The position numbers and the translations under genes are program-made. A DNA stretch of 64,000 nt from NCBI RefSeq assembly GCF_003347015.1, contig NZ_PNFB01000003.1, positions 186,001-250,000 on the forward strand, read 5' to 3'. Of the stretch, positions 16,432 through 26,091 are shown one piece after another. Numbering within the stretch: position 1 is the stretch's first letter; the number at the start of each line of letters is the position of its first letter. This DNA is from Brachybacterium sp. YJGR34 (GTDB lineage: Bacteria; Actinomycetota; Actinomycetes; Actinomycetales; Dermabacteraceae). The notes beneath the pieces were generated by a model. The model made no database searches, was not told where the DNA came from, and saw nothing but the letters and a program-made list of their open reading frames with translations.

Positions 16432-17204
16432 GCGCCCCGCCGCCCGGAGCGGCCAAGGCGCCCGCGGCCGACGCCACCCTGCGCCTGCTCACCTTCCTCG
16501 CCGCCCAGCGCGCCCCGGTCGCCGCGGTGCGCATCGCCGAGCAGCTCGCGCTGCCGCGCTCGACGGTCTACGACCTCCTGGGCGCCCTGGTGGCGCGGGG
16601 CTATGCCCTGCACCTGCCCGAGGAGCGCCGCTACGCCCTGGGGCCGGCCGCCTACGAGCTCGCCGCCGGCTACGCGCGCCACGATCCCCTCGCGCGCCTG
16701 GGCCGACGGGCGATCGCCGGCATGGTCGACGCGGTGGGGGAATCCGGCCATCTCGCGGTGCTCCACGGGCGCGATGCGCTGTACCTCGTCGAGGAGCGTG
16801 CCCGCCGCCGACCCAGCCTCGTCACCGACGCCGGGGTGCGCCTGCCCGCCCACCTCACGGCGAGCGGTCGGGCCATGCTCGCCGCCCTCACCCCGGCCCA
16901 GCTGCGCAGCCTCTATCCCTCCCGCACGCCCTTCGAGCGTCGCACCGAGGCGCCCTCGGTCACCTCCCGGGGCGAGCTCGTCGCCGCGCTCGCGGCGGTG
17001 CGCCGCGACGGCGTGGCCTGGGAGGACGGCGAGGTCACGGCCGGCTTCGCCTCGGTGGCCGCGGCAGTGACCGATCACGCCGGGTGGCCCGTCGCGGCGG
17101 TGGCCCTGACCTGGCCCACCGCCACCTCGAGGCCCGAGATCGCCGGCCGCTGCCGGGAGGCGGTGCGCCGCGTCGCCGGCGAGGTCGGCGCCGCGGTCGG
17201 GTAG
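16428..17204 (+). CDS. IclR-family transcriptional regulator, probable hut regulator
   Basis: 258-aa regulator: N-terminal winged helix (LRLLTFLAAQRAPVAAVRIA, then LALPRSTVYDLLGALVARGY) and a C-terminal IclR effector domain (RLPAHLTASGRAMLAALTP, VTAGFASVAAAVTDHAGWPV, ending REAVRRVAGEVGA). GTG 16428 has GAGGAG 8 nt upstream and overlaps the stop of a leaderless mini-ORF. It is divergent from hutG and upstream of the FNT gene and hutUIH, so control of histidine utilisation is likely. A perfect palindrome before hutU (19216-19239) is a candidate site. Confidence 0.9.
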   Translation: MSAPPPGAAKAPAADATLRLLTFLAAQRAPVAAVRIAEQLALPRSTVYDLLGALVARGYALHLPEERRYALGPAAYELAAGYARHDPLARLGRRAIAGMVDAVGESGHLAVLHGRDALYLVEERARRRPSLVTDAGVRLPAHLTASGRAMLAALTPAQLRSLYPSRTPFERRTEAPSVTSRGELVAALAAVRRDGVAWEDGEVTAGFASVAAAVTDHAGWPVAAVALTWPTATSRPEIAGRCREAVRRVAGEVGAAVG

Positions 17205-17350
17205 GCGCACGCCGCCGAGGAGCTGACCCGCCGCCTGCGGGGAGGCAGCAGAGGGGCGCCTGACCAGGTGGTCGCTTCCGCCGGTCCCGGCCGTTCCTGG
17301 GAGTAGCGTGCGGCTCGACCGGCCCCGATCCAGGAGAGAAGACGTCACCC

Positions 17351-18250
17351 ATGAGCGACGAGACGACGCAGGGCGCGACGGCGCACGACGAGTCAGCGCA
17401 CGACGGATCGGCCGGGGACGAGCAGCGCGAGCGTGCCCAGCTCGGCGACTCCGACGAGCCCGTCGAGGACAAGCTGGTCGAGGAGTTCCGCAGCACTGTC
17501 GAGGAGGGCGCGAACCGCCTGAACCGCACCCGGCGCGCCCTGGTCGTCACAGGCCTGTTCGGCGGCATCGACGTGGGGCTCGGAGTGATGGCCATGCTCG
17601 CCGTCCTCGCGGCGACCGACTCGAAGCTGCTGGCCGGGCTGGCGTTCGGCATCGGCCTGTACGCCCTGCGCCTGGCCCACTCCGAGCTGTTCACCGAGGA
17701 CTTCCTGGTGCCCATCAACGCGATCGCGGCCGGTCACGGCACGTGGTGGCAGCTGGTGCGGCTGTGGACGGTGACCCTGGTGACGAACCTGGTCGGGGGC
17801 TGGCTGTTCACGTGGTTCATCGTCGCGGCCTTCCCCCGGTTCGACGCCGTGCTGATCGAGGCAGCCACCGGGTACATGGAGAAGGGGCTGACGCTCGAGA
17901 CGGCGGCGCTGGCGCTGCTGGCGGGCTTCACCATCACCCTCGCCACCCGGATGGCGCAGGGGTCCGGCGAGGGCATCACCACGCTGGCGAACTCCCTGAT
18001 CAGCGGCTTCCTCGTGGTGGGGCTCGGCATGCTGCACGGAGCACTGAACTCTGCGGTGATCTTCGGGGCGATGCACGCGGGGGCCGACATCACCTATGCC
18101 TCCTGGCTGGTGTGGTTCGCCTGGGTGATCCCCCTGAACATGGTGGGCGGGCTGCTGCTGCTCACGCTTCCGCGCCTGGTGCGGATGAGGGAGCTGCTGG
18201 CCGGGGAGCGTGCCGCGCAGCGCGAGAGGAGCGCTGCGCACGCGGGGTAG
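17351..18250 (+). CDS. Formate/nitrite transporter (FNT) family channel
   Basis: 299-aa membrane protein of the FNT family, normally pentameric channels for formate, nitrite or similar small anions. A hydrophilic acidic N-terminus of about 60 residues precedes about six membrane segments. The segment [16 protein letters not shown] and the [16 protein letters not shown] stretch match the family's first helix and conserved loop. A TAGCGT -10 lies at 17304-17309. It sits between the putative hut regulator and hutU, so a link to export of one-carbon products of histidine breakdown (formate after formamide hydrolysis) is possible; nitrite or lactate are alternatives. Confidence 0.85.
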   Translation: MSDETTQGATAHDESAHDGSAGDEQRERAQLGDSDEPVEDKLVEEFRSTVEEGANRLNRTRRALVVTGLFGGIDVGLGVMAMLAVLAATDSKLLAGLAFGIGLYALRLAHSELFTEDFLVPINAIAAGHGTWWQLVRLWTVTLVTNLVGGWLFTWFIVAAFPRFDAVLIEAATGYMEKGLTLETAALALLAGFTITLATRMAQGSGEGITTLANSLISGFLVVGLGMLHGALNSAVIFGAMHAGADITYASWLVWFAWVIPLNMVGGLLLLTLPRLVRMRELLAGERAAQRERSAAHAG

Positions 18251-18253
18251 CGT
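18248..18253 (+). promoter_or_regulatory. Leaderless -10 overlapping a stop codon
   Basis: TAGCGT whose first three bases are the TAG stop of the FNT gene; it ends 6 nt before ATG 18260 of the hydrolase. Confidence 0.6.
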
Positions 18254-18259
18254 CGGGTC

Positions 18260-19156
18260 ATGGACTTCGTGACGATGAGCGACGGCGCGCGCCTGGCGAC
18301 CTGGACCGATCCCGGTCCGGACGGTGCTCCGGCGGTGATCCTCGTCCACGGCGGTCCGGGGCTGTGGGACTACCTCGCCCCGCTCGCCGGCCTGCTCGCG
18401 GGGTACGCCACGGTCCATCGCTACGACCAGCGGCGCTGCGGCAGCTCGACCGGCCCGGCCGGGGCCGGTGCGGAAGAGGACGACGTCCCCGACGGGGGCG
18501 AGGCGGACGCCCCGCCCGCGGACCTCACCATGGAGCGTTCCGTGGCGGACCTCGAGGAGCTGCGGATCGTCTTCGGCCACGAGCACGTGGTGCTGGTAGG
18601 GCACTCCTTCGGGGCGACCCTCGCCCTGGCCTATGCCGGAACGCATCCTCAGCGGGTGATCGGGCTCGGCTATCTCGACGGAGTGGGGGTGGGCGACTGG
18701 CGCAGCGCCTACCGGCCCGAGCGCGCCCGCCGCCTGGCGCCCTGGGCGGAGCGCTTCGCTGCGCTCGACGGCCGCGAGCGCAGCCGGGAGGAGGAGATCG
18801 AGTGGCGGCGCATCCAGTGGGCCACCGACTACGCCGATCCGCGTGCCGGCTACGAGCTCGCGCTGCCGATGGCGCGCTCCGACCACGCGATCAACCGCGC
18901 CGCGAACCGTGCGCTGATGAGCTGGGACGACATGGACCAGATCACCTGGGCGACGGCGACGCGCTGCCCGGTGACCTTCATCCACGGCAGCGCCGATCCC
19001 CGCGCCGTCGGCCCCGTCATGGCCCTGTCCGCCCACACCCGGGCGCCCCGCAAACGCGTGGTCAGCGAGGCCGGGCACCTGCCCTGGGTCGAGGAGCCCG
19101 CGCAGGTCGAGGAGATCCTCGCCGAGCTCGTCGCCTCCGCCCGCAGCCGGGACTGA
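18260..19156 (+). CDS. Alpha/beta hydrolase, proline iminopeptidase-like
   Basis: 298-aa cytoplasmic hydrolase of the S33 family. Motifs: [14 protein letters not shown] (HGGPG oxyanion region), [29 protein letters not shown] (nucleophile Ser in GHSFG), [13 protein letters not shown] (acid) and [12 protein letters not shown] (catalytic His), so the triad is complete. An acidic insert, [19 protein letters not shown], sits between the oxyanion loop and the nucleophile. It is close to prolyl aminopeptidases, but the substrate is unproven. Its position within the hut locus may mean peptide supply of histidine or may be incidental. Confidence 0.88.
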   Translation: MDFVTMSDGARLATWTDPGPDGAPAVILVHGGPGLWDYLAPLAGLLAGYATVHRYDQRRCGSSTGPAGAGAEEDDVPDGGEADAPPADLTMERSVADLEELRIVFGHEHVVLVGHSFGATLALAYAGTHPQRVIGLGYLDGVGVGDWRSAYRPERARRLAPWAERFAALDGRERSREEEIEWRRIQWATDYADPRAGYELALPMARSDHAINRAANRALMSWDDMDQITWATATRCPVTFIHGSADPRAVGPVMALSAHTRAPRKRVVSEAGHLPWVEEPAQVEEILAELVASARSRD

Positions 19157-19215
19157 CGCCGGCGCGGCCGCCCGCGCGACCCCGCCCGTCCGGACCGCGC
19201 GGCACCGGCGGGTCC

Positions 19216-19239
19216 AGCTGTCCGGTATCCCGGACAGCT
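19216..19239. promoter_or_regulatory. Perfect palindrome upstream of hutU (candidate IclR operator)
   Basis: AGCTGTCCGG-TATC-CCGGACAGCT: 10-bp perfect arms with a 4-bp centre, 81 bp before hutU. Its size fits an operator for an IclR-type dimer. It could also act as a terminator hairpin for the preceding hydrolase, but it lacks a T-run. Confidence 0.6.
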
Positions 19240-19320
19240 TTCGGTTCCGGGCCGTCCCGGCACCGCCTGCGGCGTGGTGTCCTGACATCACGCCCGCACC
19301 CCCCCGATCAGGAGCCGACC

Positions 19321-21003
19321 ATGACTCTCCCCGGAGCCCGTCCCGTCCGCGCCCCGCGCGGCACCGCCCTGACCGCGAGGTCGTGGCAGACCGAGGCGCC
19401 GCTGCGCATGCTCATGAACAACCTCGACCCCGAGGTCGCCGAGCGTCCCGATGACCTCGTCGTCTACGGCGGCACCGGCCGCGCCGCCCGCTCCTGGGAG
19501 GCCTACGACGCGATCGTGGACACCCTGAAGGACCTCGAGGACGACGAGACGCTGCTGGTCCAGTCCGGCAAGCCCGTCGGGGTGCTGCGCACCGACGAGT
19601 GGGCTCCGCGCGTGCTGCTGGCGAACTCGAACCTCGTCGGCGACTGGGCCACCTGGCCCGAGTTCCGCCGGCTTGAGGTGGAGGGCCTGATGATGTACGG
19701 CCAGATGACCGCCGGGTCCTGGATCTACATCGCCACCCAGGGCATCCTGCAGGGCACCTTCGAGACCTTCGCGGCCGTCGCGGCGAAGCGCTTCGGCGGC
19801 TCCCTGGCCGGCACCATCACCCTGACCGGCGGCTGCGGCGGCATGGGCGGCGCCCAGCCTCTGGCCGTCACCCTCAACGACGGCGTGTGCCTGATCGTGG
19901 ACGTCGACCGCAGCCGCCTCGAGCGACGCGTCGCCAAGCGGTACTGCCACGAGATCGCCGACGACCTCGACGACGCGATCGCCCGCGCGAACGCCGCGAA
20001 GGCCGCGCGGCAGGGTCGCTCGATCGGCATCGTCGGCAACGCCGCTGAGATCTTCCCGGCGCTGCTGGCCCGCCATCGCGCCGGCGAGGTCACCATCGAC
20101 GTCGTCACCGACCAGACCAGCGCCCACGACCCGCTGAGCTACCTCCCGGTGGAGCACACCATGGAGGACTGGCAGCGCGAGGCGGAGGCCGATGCCGAGG
20201 GCTTCACCAAGAAGTCCCGCGAATCCATGGCCGCGCAGGTCCGCGCGATGGTCGAGTTCCAGGACGCCGGCGCCGAGGTGTTCGACTACGGCAATTCGAT
20301 CCGCGACGAGGCGCGCCACGCCGGCTATGACCGCGCCTTCGCCTTCCCCGGTTTCGTCCCCGCCTACATCCGCCCCTTGTTCTGCGAGGGCCTGGGGCCC
20401 TTCCGCTGGGTGGCGCTCTCCGGCGACCCCGAGGACATCGCGGTCACCGACGCGGCGCTGAAGGAGCTGTTCCCCGAGAACGAGCACCTGCACCGCTGGC
20501 TCGACGCGGCCGCGGAGTTCGTGGAGTTCGAGGGTCTGCCGGCGCGGATCTGCTGGCTCGGCTACGGCGAGCGGCAGAAGGCCGGCATGCTCTTCAACGA
20601 TCTGGTGCGGGAGGGGACGGTGAAGGCCCCGATCGTCATCGGCCGCGACCACCTCGACTCCGGCTCCGTCGCCTCCCCCTACCGGGAGACGGAGTCCATG
20701 CTCGACGGCTCCGACGCGATCGCGGACTGGCCCCTGCTGAACGCCCTGACCGCCGCGAGCTCGGGCGCGACCTGGGTCTCGATCCACCACGGCGGCGGGG
20801 TGGGCATCGGCCGCTCGATCCACGCCGGCCAGGTGGGCGTGGCCGACGGGACCGAGCTCGCCCGCCGCAAGCTCGAGCGGCTGCTGACCAACGACCCCGC
20901 GATGGGCGTGCTCCGCCACGTCGACGCCGGCTACTCGCGGGCCGACCAGGTCGCCCACGAGCGCGGCGTCCGCGTCCCGATGGCTCCCGTCCACCGCGAC
21001 TGA
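19321..21003 (+). CDS. hutU: Urocanate hydratase
   Basis: Second step of histidine catabolism: urocanate to 4-imidazolone-5-propionate, with tightly bound NAD+. 560 aa, normal length. N-terminal [20 protein letters not shown] and [11 protein letters not shown] are family hallmarks; [20 protein letters not shown] is the NAD-binding glycine cluster; [12 protein letters not shown] and [20 protein letters not shown] carry conserved active-site residues. Starts after CAGGAGCCGACC. It heads the hutU-hutI-hutH transcription unit, preceded by a perfect palindrome. Confidence 0.97.
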   Translation: MTLPGARPVRAPRGTALTARSWQTEAPLRMLMNNLDPEVAERPDDLVVYGGTGRAARSWEAYDAIVDTLKDLEDDETLLVQSGKPVGVLRTDEWAPRVLLANSNLVGDWATWPEFRRLEVEGLMMYGQMTAGSWIYIATQGILQGTFETFAAVAAKRFGGSLAGTITLTGGCGGMGGAQPLAVTLNDGVCLIVDVDRSRLERRVAKRYCHEIADDLDDAIARANAAKAARQGRSIGIVGNAAEIFPALLARHRAGEVTIDVVTDQTSAHDPLSYLPVEHTMEDWQREAEADAEGFTKKSRESMAAQVRAMVEFQDAGAEVFDYGNSIRDEARHAGYDRAFAFPGFVPAYIRPLFCEGLGPFRWVALSGDPEDIAVTDAALKELFPENEHLHRWLDAAAEFVEFEGLPARICWLGYGERQKAGMLFNDLVREGTVKAPIVIGRDHLDSGSVASPYRETESMLDGSDAIADWPLLNALTAASSGATWVSIHHGGGVGIGRSIHAGQVGVADGTELARRKLERLLTNDPAMGVLRHVDAGYSRADQVAHERGVRVPMAPVHRD

Positions 21004-21042
21004 GCCGCGCGCCCGCCGCCCCGACCGACCAGGAGGATCCCG

Positions 21043-22248
21043 ATGACCAGCACGCTGCTGACCGGCCTCTCCGAGCTGTGGACCCTCGATCCCGCGCTCG
21101 ATGATCCTGGCCGTCCCGGCGATATCGCCGAGGGCCAGGTGCTCCGCGACGCCGCGCTGGTCATCGAGGACGGCGTGATCGCCTGGACCGGTCCGGCGGC
21201 GGCGGCGCCCAGCGCGGACCGCGCCGAGGACCTGGGCGGCCGGGCCGTGCTGCCCGGCTGGGTGGACTCCCACTCCCACCTGATCTTCGACGGCGACCGC
21301 GCCGCCGAGTTCGAGGCCCGGATGGCCGGGCAGCCCTACGCCGCCGGGGGCATCGGCGTGACCACCGAGGCCACCCGCGCCGCGAGCGAGGAGCGGCTGC
21401 GGGACCTGACCCGCGCCCGGATCGCCGAGGCGCGGCGCGGGGGCACCACCTGCCTGGAGACCAAGACCGGGTACGGGCTGAGCGTCGAGGAGGAGCTGCG
21501 CGGCGCCCGCCTGGCCTCGGCGCTCGTCGCGGAGGGGGAGCTCGACGAGGCGACCTTCCTCGGTGCGCACCTGGTGCCGCACGAGTACACCGGCCGCGCC
21601 GAGGAGTACGTCGACCTGGTCACCGGGCCGATGCTCGCCGCCGTCGCCCCGCACGTGCGCTGGATCGACGTGTTCTGCGAGGAGGGGGCCTTCGACCCGG
21701 AGCAGTCCGAGCGGGTGCTGTGCGCTGGCGCGGAGGCGGGGCTGGGGCTCCGTGTCCACGGCCACCAGCTGGGCCGCAGCGGCGGGGTCGCGCTCGCCGT
21801 GGAGCTCGGCGCGGCGAGCGTGGACCACCTCAACCACCTCGACGCCGCGGACCTCGAGCAGCTCGCCGCCTCCGACACCGTCGCCACCGTGCTGCCGGCC
21901 TGCGATCTCTCCACCCGCGCCCCGCTCGCCCCCGCGCGGGAGCTGCTGGACGCGGGCGCGCGCCTCGCGATCGCCTCGAACGCCAACCCGGGCACCAGCT
22001 GGACGAGCTCGGTGAGCTTCTGCGTCACCACCGCCGTGCTGCAGATGCACCTGTCGCTCGGCGAGGCGGTCCGCGCCGCCACCCGCGGCGGGGCGCTCGC
22101 GCTGCGCCGCGAGGACGTGGGCCACCTCGCCGTCGGCGCCCGGGCGGACCTCCACGTGCTCGACGCCCCCGCCGCCATCCACCTCGCCTACCGTCCCGGC
22201 ATGCCGCTCACCCACCAGGTGTGGCGCGCCGGCATCCGGCAGCGCTGA
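21043..22248 (+). CDS. hutI: Imidazolonepropionase with altered metal-site motif
   Basis: Third hut step: opens 4-imidazolone-5-propionate to N-formimidoylglutamate. 401-aa amidohydrolase, preceded by AGGAGG. Zinc-site motifs WVDSHSHLIFDGDRAAE (H-x-H), HLVPHEYTG, LRVHGHQLGRSGG and HLNHLDAADLE are present. The last metal/catalytic motif, normally S/T-D-x-N-P-G with an Asp, reads AIASNANPGTSWTSS, so Asn stands where Asp is expected; the codon is AAC at 21979-21981. The rest of the protein looks intact. Either the clade tolerates Asn or another residue replaces the ligand. Confidence 0.95.
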   Translation: MTSTLLTGLSELWTLDPALDDPGRPGDIAEGQVLRDAALVIEDGVIAWTGPAAAAPSADRAEDLGGRAVLPGWVDSHSHLIFDGDRAAEFEARMAGQPYAAGGIGVTTEATRAASEERLRDLTRARIAEARRGGTTCLETKTGYGLSVEEELRGARLASALVAEGELDEATFLGAHLVPHEYTGRAEEYVDLVTGPMLAAVAPHVRWIDVFCEEGAFDPEQSERVLCAGAEAGLGLRVHGHQLGRSGGVALAVELGAASVDHLNHLDAADLEQLAASDTVATVLPACDLSTRAPLAPARELLDAGARLAIASNANPGTSWTSSVSFCVTTAVLQMHLSLGEAVRAATRGGALALRREDVGHLAVGARADLHVLDAPAAIHLAYRPGMPLTHQVWRAGIRQR

Positions 22249-22309
22249 GCGCGAGCCCGCCGCGGCGGAGTCCGCCCAGCCCCACCACCCGCTTCCCGGA
22301 AGGAACCCC

Positions 22310-23851
22310 ATGACCAGCACCGTCACCCTCTCCACCACCGGCCTCGCCGCCGCCGACGTGCTCGCCGTCGCACGTCACGGCGCGAGCGTGCAGCTCGATC
22401 CCGCGGCCCGCGAGACGGTGGCCGCGGTGCGCCGGCACATCGAGGAGCTCGCCCTCGGCGAGACGCCCGTCTACGGCGTCTCCACCGGATTCGGCGCCCT
22501 CGCGGACACCTCGATCCCGCCGAGCATGCGCCATGCCCTGCAGCGCTCCCTGATCCGCTCGCACGCCGCGGGCGCCGGTCCCGAGGTGGAGACCGAGGTG
22601 GTGCGCGCCCTGATGCTGCTGCGCGCCCGCACCCTCGCCTCGGGGCGCACCGGGGTGCGCCCGGTGGTGGTCGAGACGATGCTCGCCCTGCTCAACGCCC
22701 ACATCACCCCGATCGTCCACGAGTACGGCTCGCTGGGATGCTCGGGCGATCTCGCGCCGCTGTCCCACTGCGCGATCGTGCTCATGGGCGAGGGGCGCGC
22801 CCGCGACCGCGCCGGCGTGGAGCGGCCGGTGCCCGAGCTGCTCGCCGAGGCGGGCATCGAGCCGGTGCTGCTCGAGGAGAAGGAGGGCCTGGCCCTCATC
22901 AACGGCACCGACGGCATGCTGGGCATGCTGCTGATGGCCATCGCGGACCTCGAGGACCTGCTGCGGGTCGCGGACCTCACCACGGCGCTCTCGGTGCAGG
23001 CGCTGCGCGGCCGCGACACCGTCTTCCACCCGGAGCTGCACGGGCCGCTGCGCCCGCATCCGGGCCAGGCGGCCTCGGCCGCGAACATCCTCGCGCTGCT
23101 CGAGGGGTCGGGGATCATCGCCGACGTCGCCGCGGAGGGCTCCCGCGTGCAGGACGCCTACTCGCTGCGCTGCGCCCCGCAGGTCGCCGGCGGCGCGCGC
23201 GACACCGTCGAGCACGCCCGCACGGTCGCCGAGCGCGAGCTGGCCAGCGCGATCGACAACCCCGTGGTGCTCGAGGACGGGACCGTCACCTCCAACGGCA
23301 ACTTCCACGGCGCCCCGGTCGCCTATGTGCTCGACTTCCTCGCGGTCGTCGGCGCGGACCTCGCCTCGATCGCGGAGCGCCGCACCGACCGGATGCTCGA
23401 CAAGGCCCGCTCCCACGGCCTGCCGCCCTTCCTCGCCGACGACCCGGGCGTGGACTCCGGCTTCATGATCGCCCAGTACACGCAGGCCGCCCTGGTCTCG
23501 GAGATGAAGCGGCTCGCCGTGCCGGCGAGCGTGGACTCGATCCCCTCCTCCGCCATGCAGGAGGACCACGTCTCGATGGGCTGGCACGCCGCCCGGAAGC
23601 TCCGCACCGGCGTGGAGAACCTCCGGCGGGTGCTCGCGATCGAGCTGCTGACCGCCGCCCGCGCGATCGACCTGCGCGCCCCGCTGACCCCGTCGGCCGC
23701 GAGCGCCGCCGCCCTCGCGGTGCTGCGGGAGACCGTGGACGGGCCGGGACCGGACCGCTTCCTCGCCCCGGACATCGCCGCCGCGGAGGCGCTCCTGCGG
23801 GACGGCACGGTGCTCGCCGCCGTCGAGGAGGTCGCCGGGCGCCTGCGATGA
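22310..23851 (+). CDS. hutH: Histidine ammonia-lyase
   Basis: First hut step: L-histidine to urocanate plus ammonia. 513 aa, typical length. The self-forming MIO prosthetic-group segment reads GSLGCSGDLAPLSH, i.e. Cys-Ser-Gly where most enzymes have Ala-Ser-Gly; Ser and Gly are kept, so activity is expected. Other signatures: YGVSTGFGALADT, EKEGLALINGTDGMLG, VQDAYSLRCAPQV and NGNFHGAPVAY. Starts after GGAAGGAACCCC. It is last in hutUIH and converges on the CPBP protease gene with a 16-bp gap. Confidence 0.97.
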   Translation: MTSTVTLSTTGLAAADVLAVARHGASVQLDPAARETVAAVRRHIEELALGETPVYGVSTGFGALADTSIPPSMRHALQRSLIRSHAAGAGPEVETEVVRALMLLRARTLASGRTGVRPVVVETMLALLNAHITPIVHEYGSLGCSGDLAPLSHCAIVLMGEGRARDRAGVERPVPELLAEAGIEPVLLEEKEGLALINGTDGMLGMLLMAIADLEDLLRVADLTTALSVQALRGRDTVFHPELHGPLRPHPGQAASAANILALLEGSGIIADVAAEGSRVQDAYSLRCAPQVAGGARDTVEHARTVAERELASAIDNPVVLEDGTVTSNGNFHGAPVAYVLDFLAVVGADLASIAERRTDRMLDKARSHGLPPFLADDPGVDSGFMIAQYTQAALVSEMKRLAVPASVDSIPSSAMQEDHVSMGWHAARKLRTGVENLRRVLAIELLTAARAIDLRAPLTPSAASAAALAVLRETVDGPGPDRFLAPDIAAAEALLRDGTVLAAVEEVAGRLR

Positions 23852-23867
23852 CGCGGCGGCGGCGCGC

Positions 23868-24782
23868 TCAGCGCGCGTACGGGCCGCGCTCGCCGACCTC
23901 CGCCCAGCGTCGGCGAGGGATCGCCAGCGCGATCACCACGGCGGCGAGGGCGTGCACGGCCCCGCTGGCGAGCCAGAACGCCGGCCCCGTCACGCCGAGG
24001 CCGAGGATCACCAGCACCACGGTCGCGAGGTGGAAGCCGCCGTGGATGCCGACGGCGGCCCAGACCGAGCGGAGCGCGATCGCGAGGACCCCGGCGGAGA
24101 GCGCGAAGCCGAACGGCGTGGCCAGGTACAGCACGTGCTCGAGGGCGCTGCTCTGCCCGCCGTTCGAGGCCAGGTGCGGGACCGTGAAGACCACCGCGCT
24201 GACCAGGACGGCCGTGACCGGGCGGCGGGAGAGGCTCTGCATCAGGTAGCCGCGGAAGAGCACCTCCTCGCCGATGCCCTGCAGCACGAAGGCGCGCAGC
24301 ACCACGGTGCCGAGCAGGACCAGCAGCGCGGCGAGGCCCTCCCCCTCGCCACCGGTCCCGGCCGCGGGCCCGGGCGTCGCGGTGTCCCCGGCGGCGAGGA
24401 ACGAGCTCACCAGCCCGGCCACGACGCCCAGCACGATCGCCAGGCCGATCCCGGCCCCGAGGGCGGCCGCCGCGCGGACGTCCACGGCGAGGCCGAGGGC
24501 CGAGAACGGCCGACGGTCCACGACACGGACCAGCGCCCAGGAGACCAGCAGGTAGGCCGCGAGCGGGACCGCGCAGACCAGGGCATAGGCGGCCAGGCCC
24601 ACGGCATCGGGCCGCTCCATGGCGGCGCCCACGCCCGGGACCAGGGACGGGAGGACCGCGGTGCTCGCCACGGGCAGCAGCAGGGCCATGGCGAGCAGGG
24701 CCCGCGCCCAGCCGGGCAGGCGGGCGGAGGGCCCCGGGCCGGGGGCGGTGCGAACGTCGGCGGAGGTGCGCGGGGTGTCCAT
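23868..24782 (-). CDS. CPBP-family intramembrane metalloprotease
   Basis: 304-aa membrane protein with about eight hydrophobic segments. The CPBP (CAAX protease/bacteriocin-processing) motifs are present: GIGEEVLFRGYLM (EExxxR) and FTVPHLASNGG (the H-x3-N-like second motif), followed by GIHGGFHLATV. Such proteins cleave within or next to membranes, or act in bacteriocin immunity; the target is unknown. The start at 24782 is fixed by a leaderless TAGGGT 7 nt upstream. It is divergent from a histidine kinase gene that has the same type of promoter. Confidence 0.87.
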   Translation of the reverse strand: MDTPRTSADVRTAPGPGPSARLPGWARALLAMALLLPVASTAVLPSLVPGVGAAMERPDAVGLAAYALVCAVPLAAYLLVSWALVRVVDRRPFSALGLAVDVRAAAALGAGIGLAIVLGVVAGLVSSFLAAGDTATPGPAAGTGGEGEGLAALLVLLGTVVLRAFVLQGIGEEVLFRGYLMQSLSRRPVTAVLVSAVVFTVPHLASNGGQSSALEHVLYLATPFGFALSAGVLAIALRSVWAAVGIHGGFHLATVVLVILGLGVTGPAFWLASGAVHALAAVVIALAIPRRRWAEVGERGPYAR

Positions 24783-24789
24783 GTCCTCG

Positions 24790-24795
24790 ACCCTA
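24790..24795 (-). promoter_or_regulatory. Leaderless -10 of the CPBP gene
   Basis: TAGGGT on the minus strand, 7 nt before ATG 24782. Its twin on the other strand is at 24880-24885. Confidence 0.6.
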
Positions 24796-24879
24796 GGGAG
24801 GCGCGGGGAGCGCTCGCATCGCCCGACGGTCACCTGAGGTCATGACCGTGGTCATGGGTCGATGCCGGGGGCGCCCTCC

Positions 24880-24885
24880 TAGGGT
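24880..24885 (+). promoter_or_regulatory. Leaderless -10 of the histidine kinase gene
   Basis: TAGGGT, 6 nt before ATG 24892. Confidence 0.6.
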
Positions 24886-24891
24886 GGGGAC

Positions 24892-26091
24892 ATGCTCACC
24901 GACCCGCGCCGCACCATCGCGGTGCTGCAGGTGCTGTCCCTGCTGAGCCTCGGGAGCGCGGCGCTGGTGACACTGAGCGGGGTCCCGGCGGGCACCGGCG
25001 GCGCAGTGGCCGCGGCCTTGACCTTCGTGCTGGCGGCGCTGTGCATCGCGGTGCTCTGGGCGATCCGTGCCCGGCTCGGGACCGCGCGCGGCCGGGCGGC
25101 GTGCTCGGTGGCCGTGGTGGTGCTGTCCACCCCGGCGGCGATGCTGGGCACGGTGGGATTCGCGATCCCCGAGCTGATCCTGGCGGTGGCGCTCGCCGTC
25201 ATCGACCTCTCCGTGCTCGCCGGCGCCCTCAGCATCGCCTGGATCTCCCTGCTGGGCGTGGTCCTGCATCTGGTGCGTGCCGCCGACCCTCTCTCCGGTC
25301 TCGCCGTCGGTCTGGTCAACGCGGTCCCGCTCGCGGTGCTGCTGTGCTTCGGGCTCGCGCTCGGGGCGGCGCTGCGCGGCTACGAGTCCCGCCGGGCCCG
25401 GGACCAGGAGGTCATCGAACGGCTCCGGCGCGCCGCCGCGACGGAGAAGGAGCTGGTGCTGGCCGATGAGCGCGCCCGCTCCGCCCGGGACCTCCACGAC
25501 GGGCTGGGGCACCGCCTCACCGTGGTCGTGATGAGCCTCGACTTCGCCGAGCGGATGCGGGAACGGGATGCACGACGGTCCTGGGAGGAGATCGCCGCCG
25601 CGCGGGACGTCGCCCAGGACGCCCTGGCGCACATGCGCACGTGGGTGCGGGCGCTGAGCCCCGTCCGCGTCCCCGAGGCGCGCGGACTCGCGGCTCTCGA
25701 GGCGATCGCCGAGTCCTTCCGCGGCACGGGGCTGAGCGTGCGCCTCGAGGCAGAGCGCGGCGCCGACGCCGCGCTGCGCGGGGCCCGGGAGCCGGTGAGC
25801 CTGCTCGTCTACCGCGCCGTGCAGGAGGGCCTCGCCAACGCCCTGCGCCATGCCCGCGCCCGCGAGGTGCTGCTCGCGGTCACCGCCGCGGACGGCAGTA
25901 TCGGGGTGCGGCTGTGCAACGACCTCGACGACCGTGCCCGGCGCGAGGTCCCCGAGGGGCCGGCCGCAGAGGGCTTCGGCCTGCGCGCCCTCGCCGAGCG
26001 AGCCGCGACGCACGGCGGTCACGTCCGCGCCGCCCGCGAGGGCGAGCGCTTCGTGCTCACCCTGCACCTCCCGGACGGGGCCGAGCGGTGA
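24892..26091 (+). CDS. Two-component sensor histidine kinase (HisKA_3 type)
   Basis: 399-aa membrane kinase. Five or six N-terminal hydrophobic segments (residues about 10-165) with no large external sensor domain; then the HisKA_3 dimerisation/phosphorylation helix [20 protein letters not shown] (His in LHDGLGHRL) and a HATPase_c domain with [14 protein letters not shown] (N box) and [16 protein letters not shown] (G box). It overlaps the response regulator as GTGA, so the two are coupled. Close to DesK/LiaS-type kinases that sense membrane or envelope state through their transmembrane region. Confidence 0.93.
   Translation: MLTDPRRTIAVLQVLSLLSLGSAALVTLSGVPAGTGGAVAAALTFVLAALCIAVLWAIRARLGTARGRAACSVAVVVLSTPAAMLGTVGFAIPELILAVALAVIDLSVLAGALSIAWISLLGVVLHLVRAADPLSGLAVGLVNAVPLAVLLCFGLALGAALRGYESRRARDQEVIERLRRAAATEKELVLADERARSARDLHDGLGHRLTVVVMSLDFAERMRERDARRSWEEIAAARDVAQDALAHMRTWVRALSPVRVPEARGLAALEAIAESFRGTGLSVRLEAERGADAALRGAREPVSLLVYRAVQEGLANALRHARAREVLLAVTAADGSIGVRLCNDLDDRARREVPEGPAAEGFGLRALAERAATHGGHVRAAREGERFVLTLHLPDGAER

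Noticed and set aside
19288-22338. 1016-codon minus-strand frame opposite hutU and hutI
   Set aside because: Same GC artefact; hutU and hutI are unmistakable on the plus strand.
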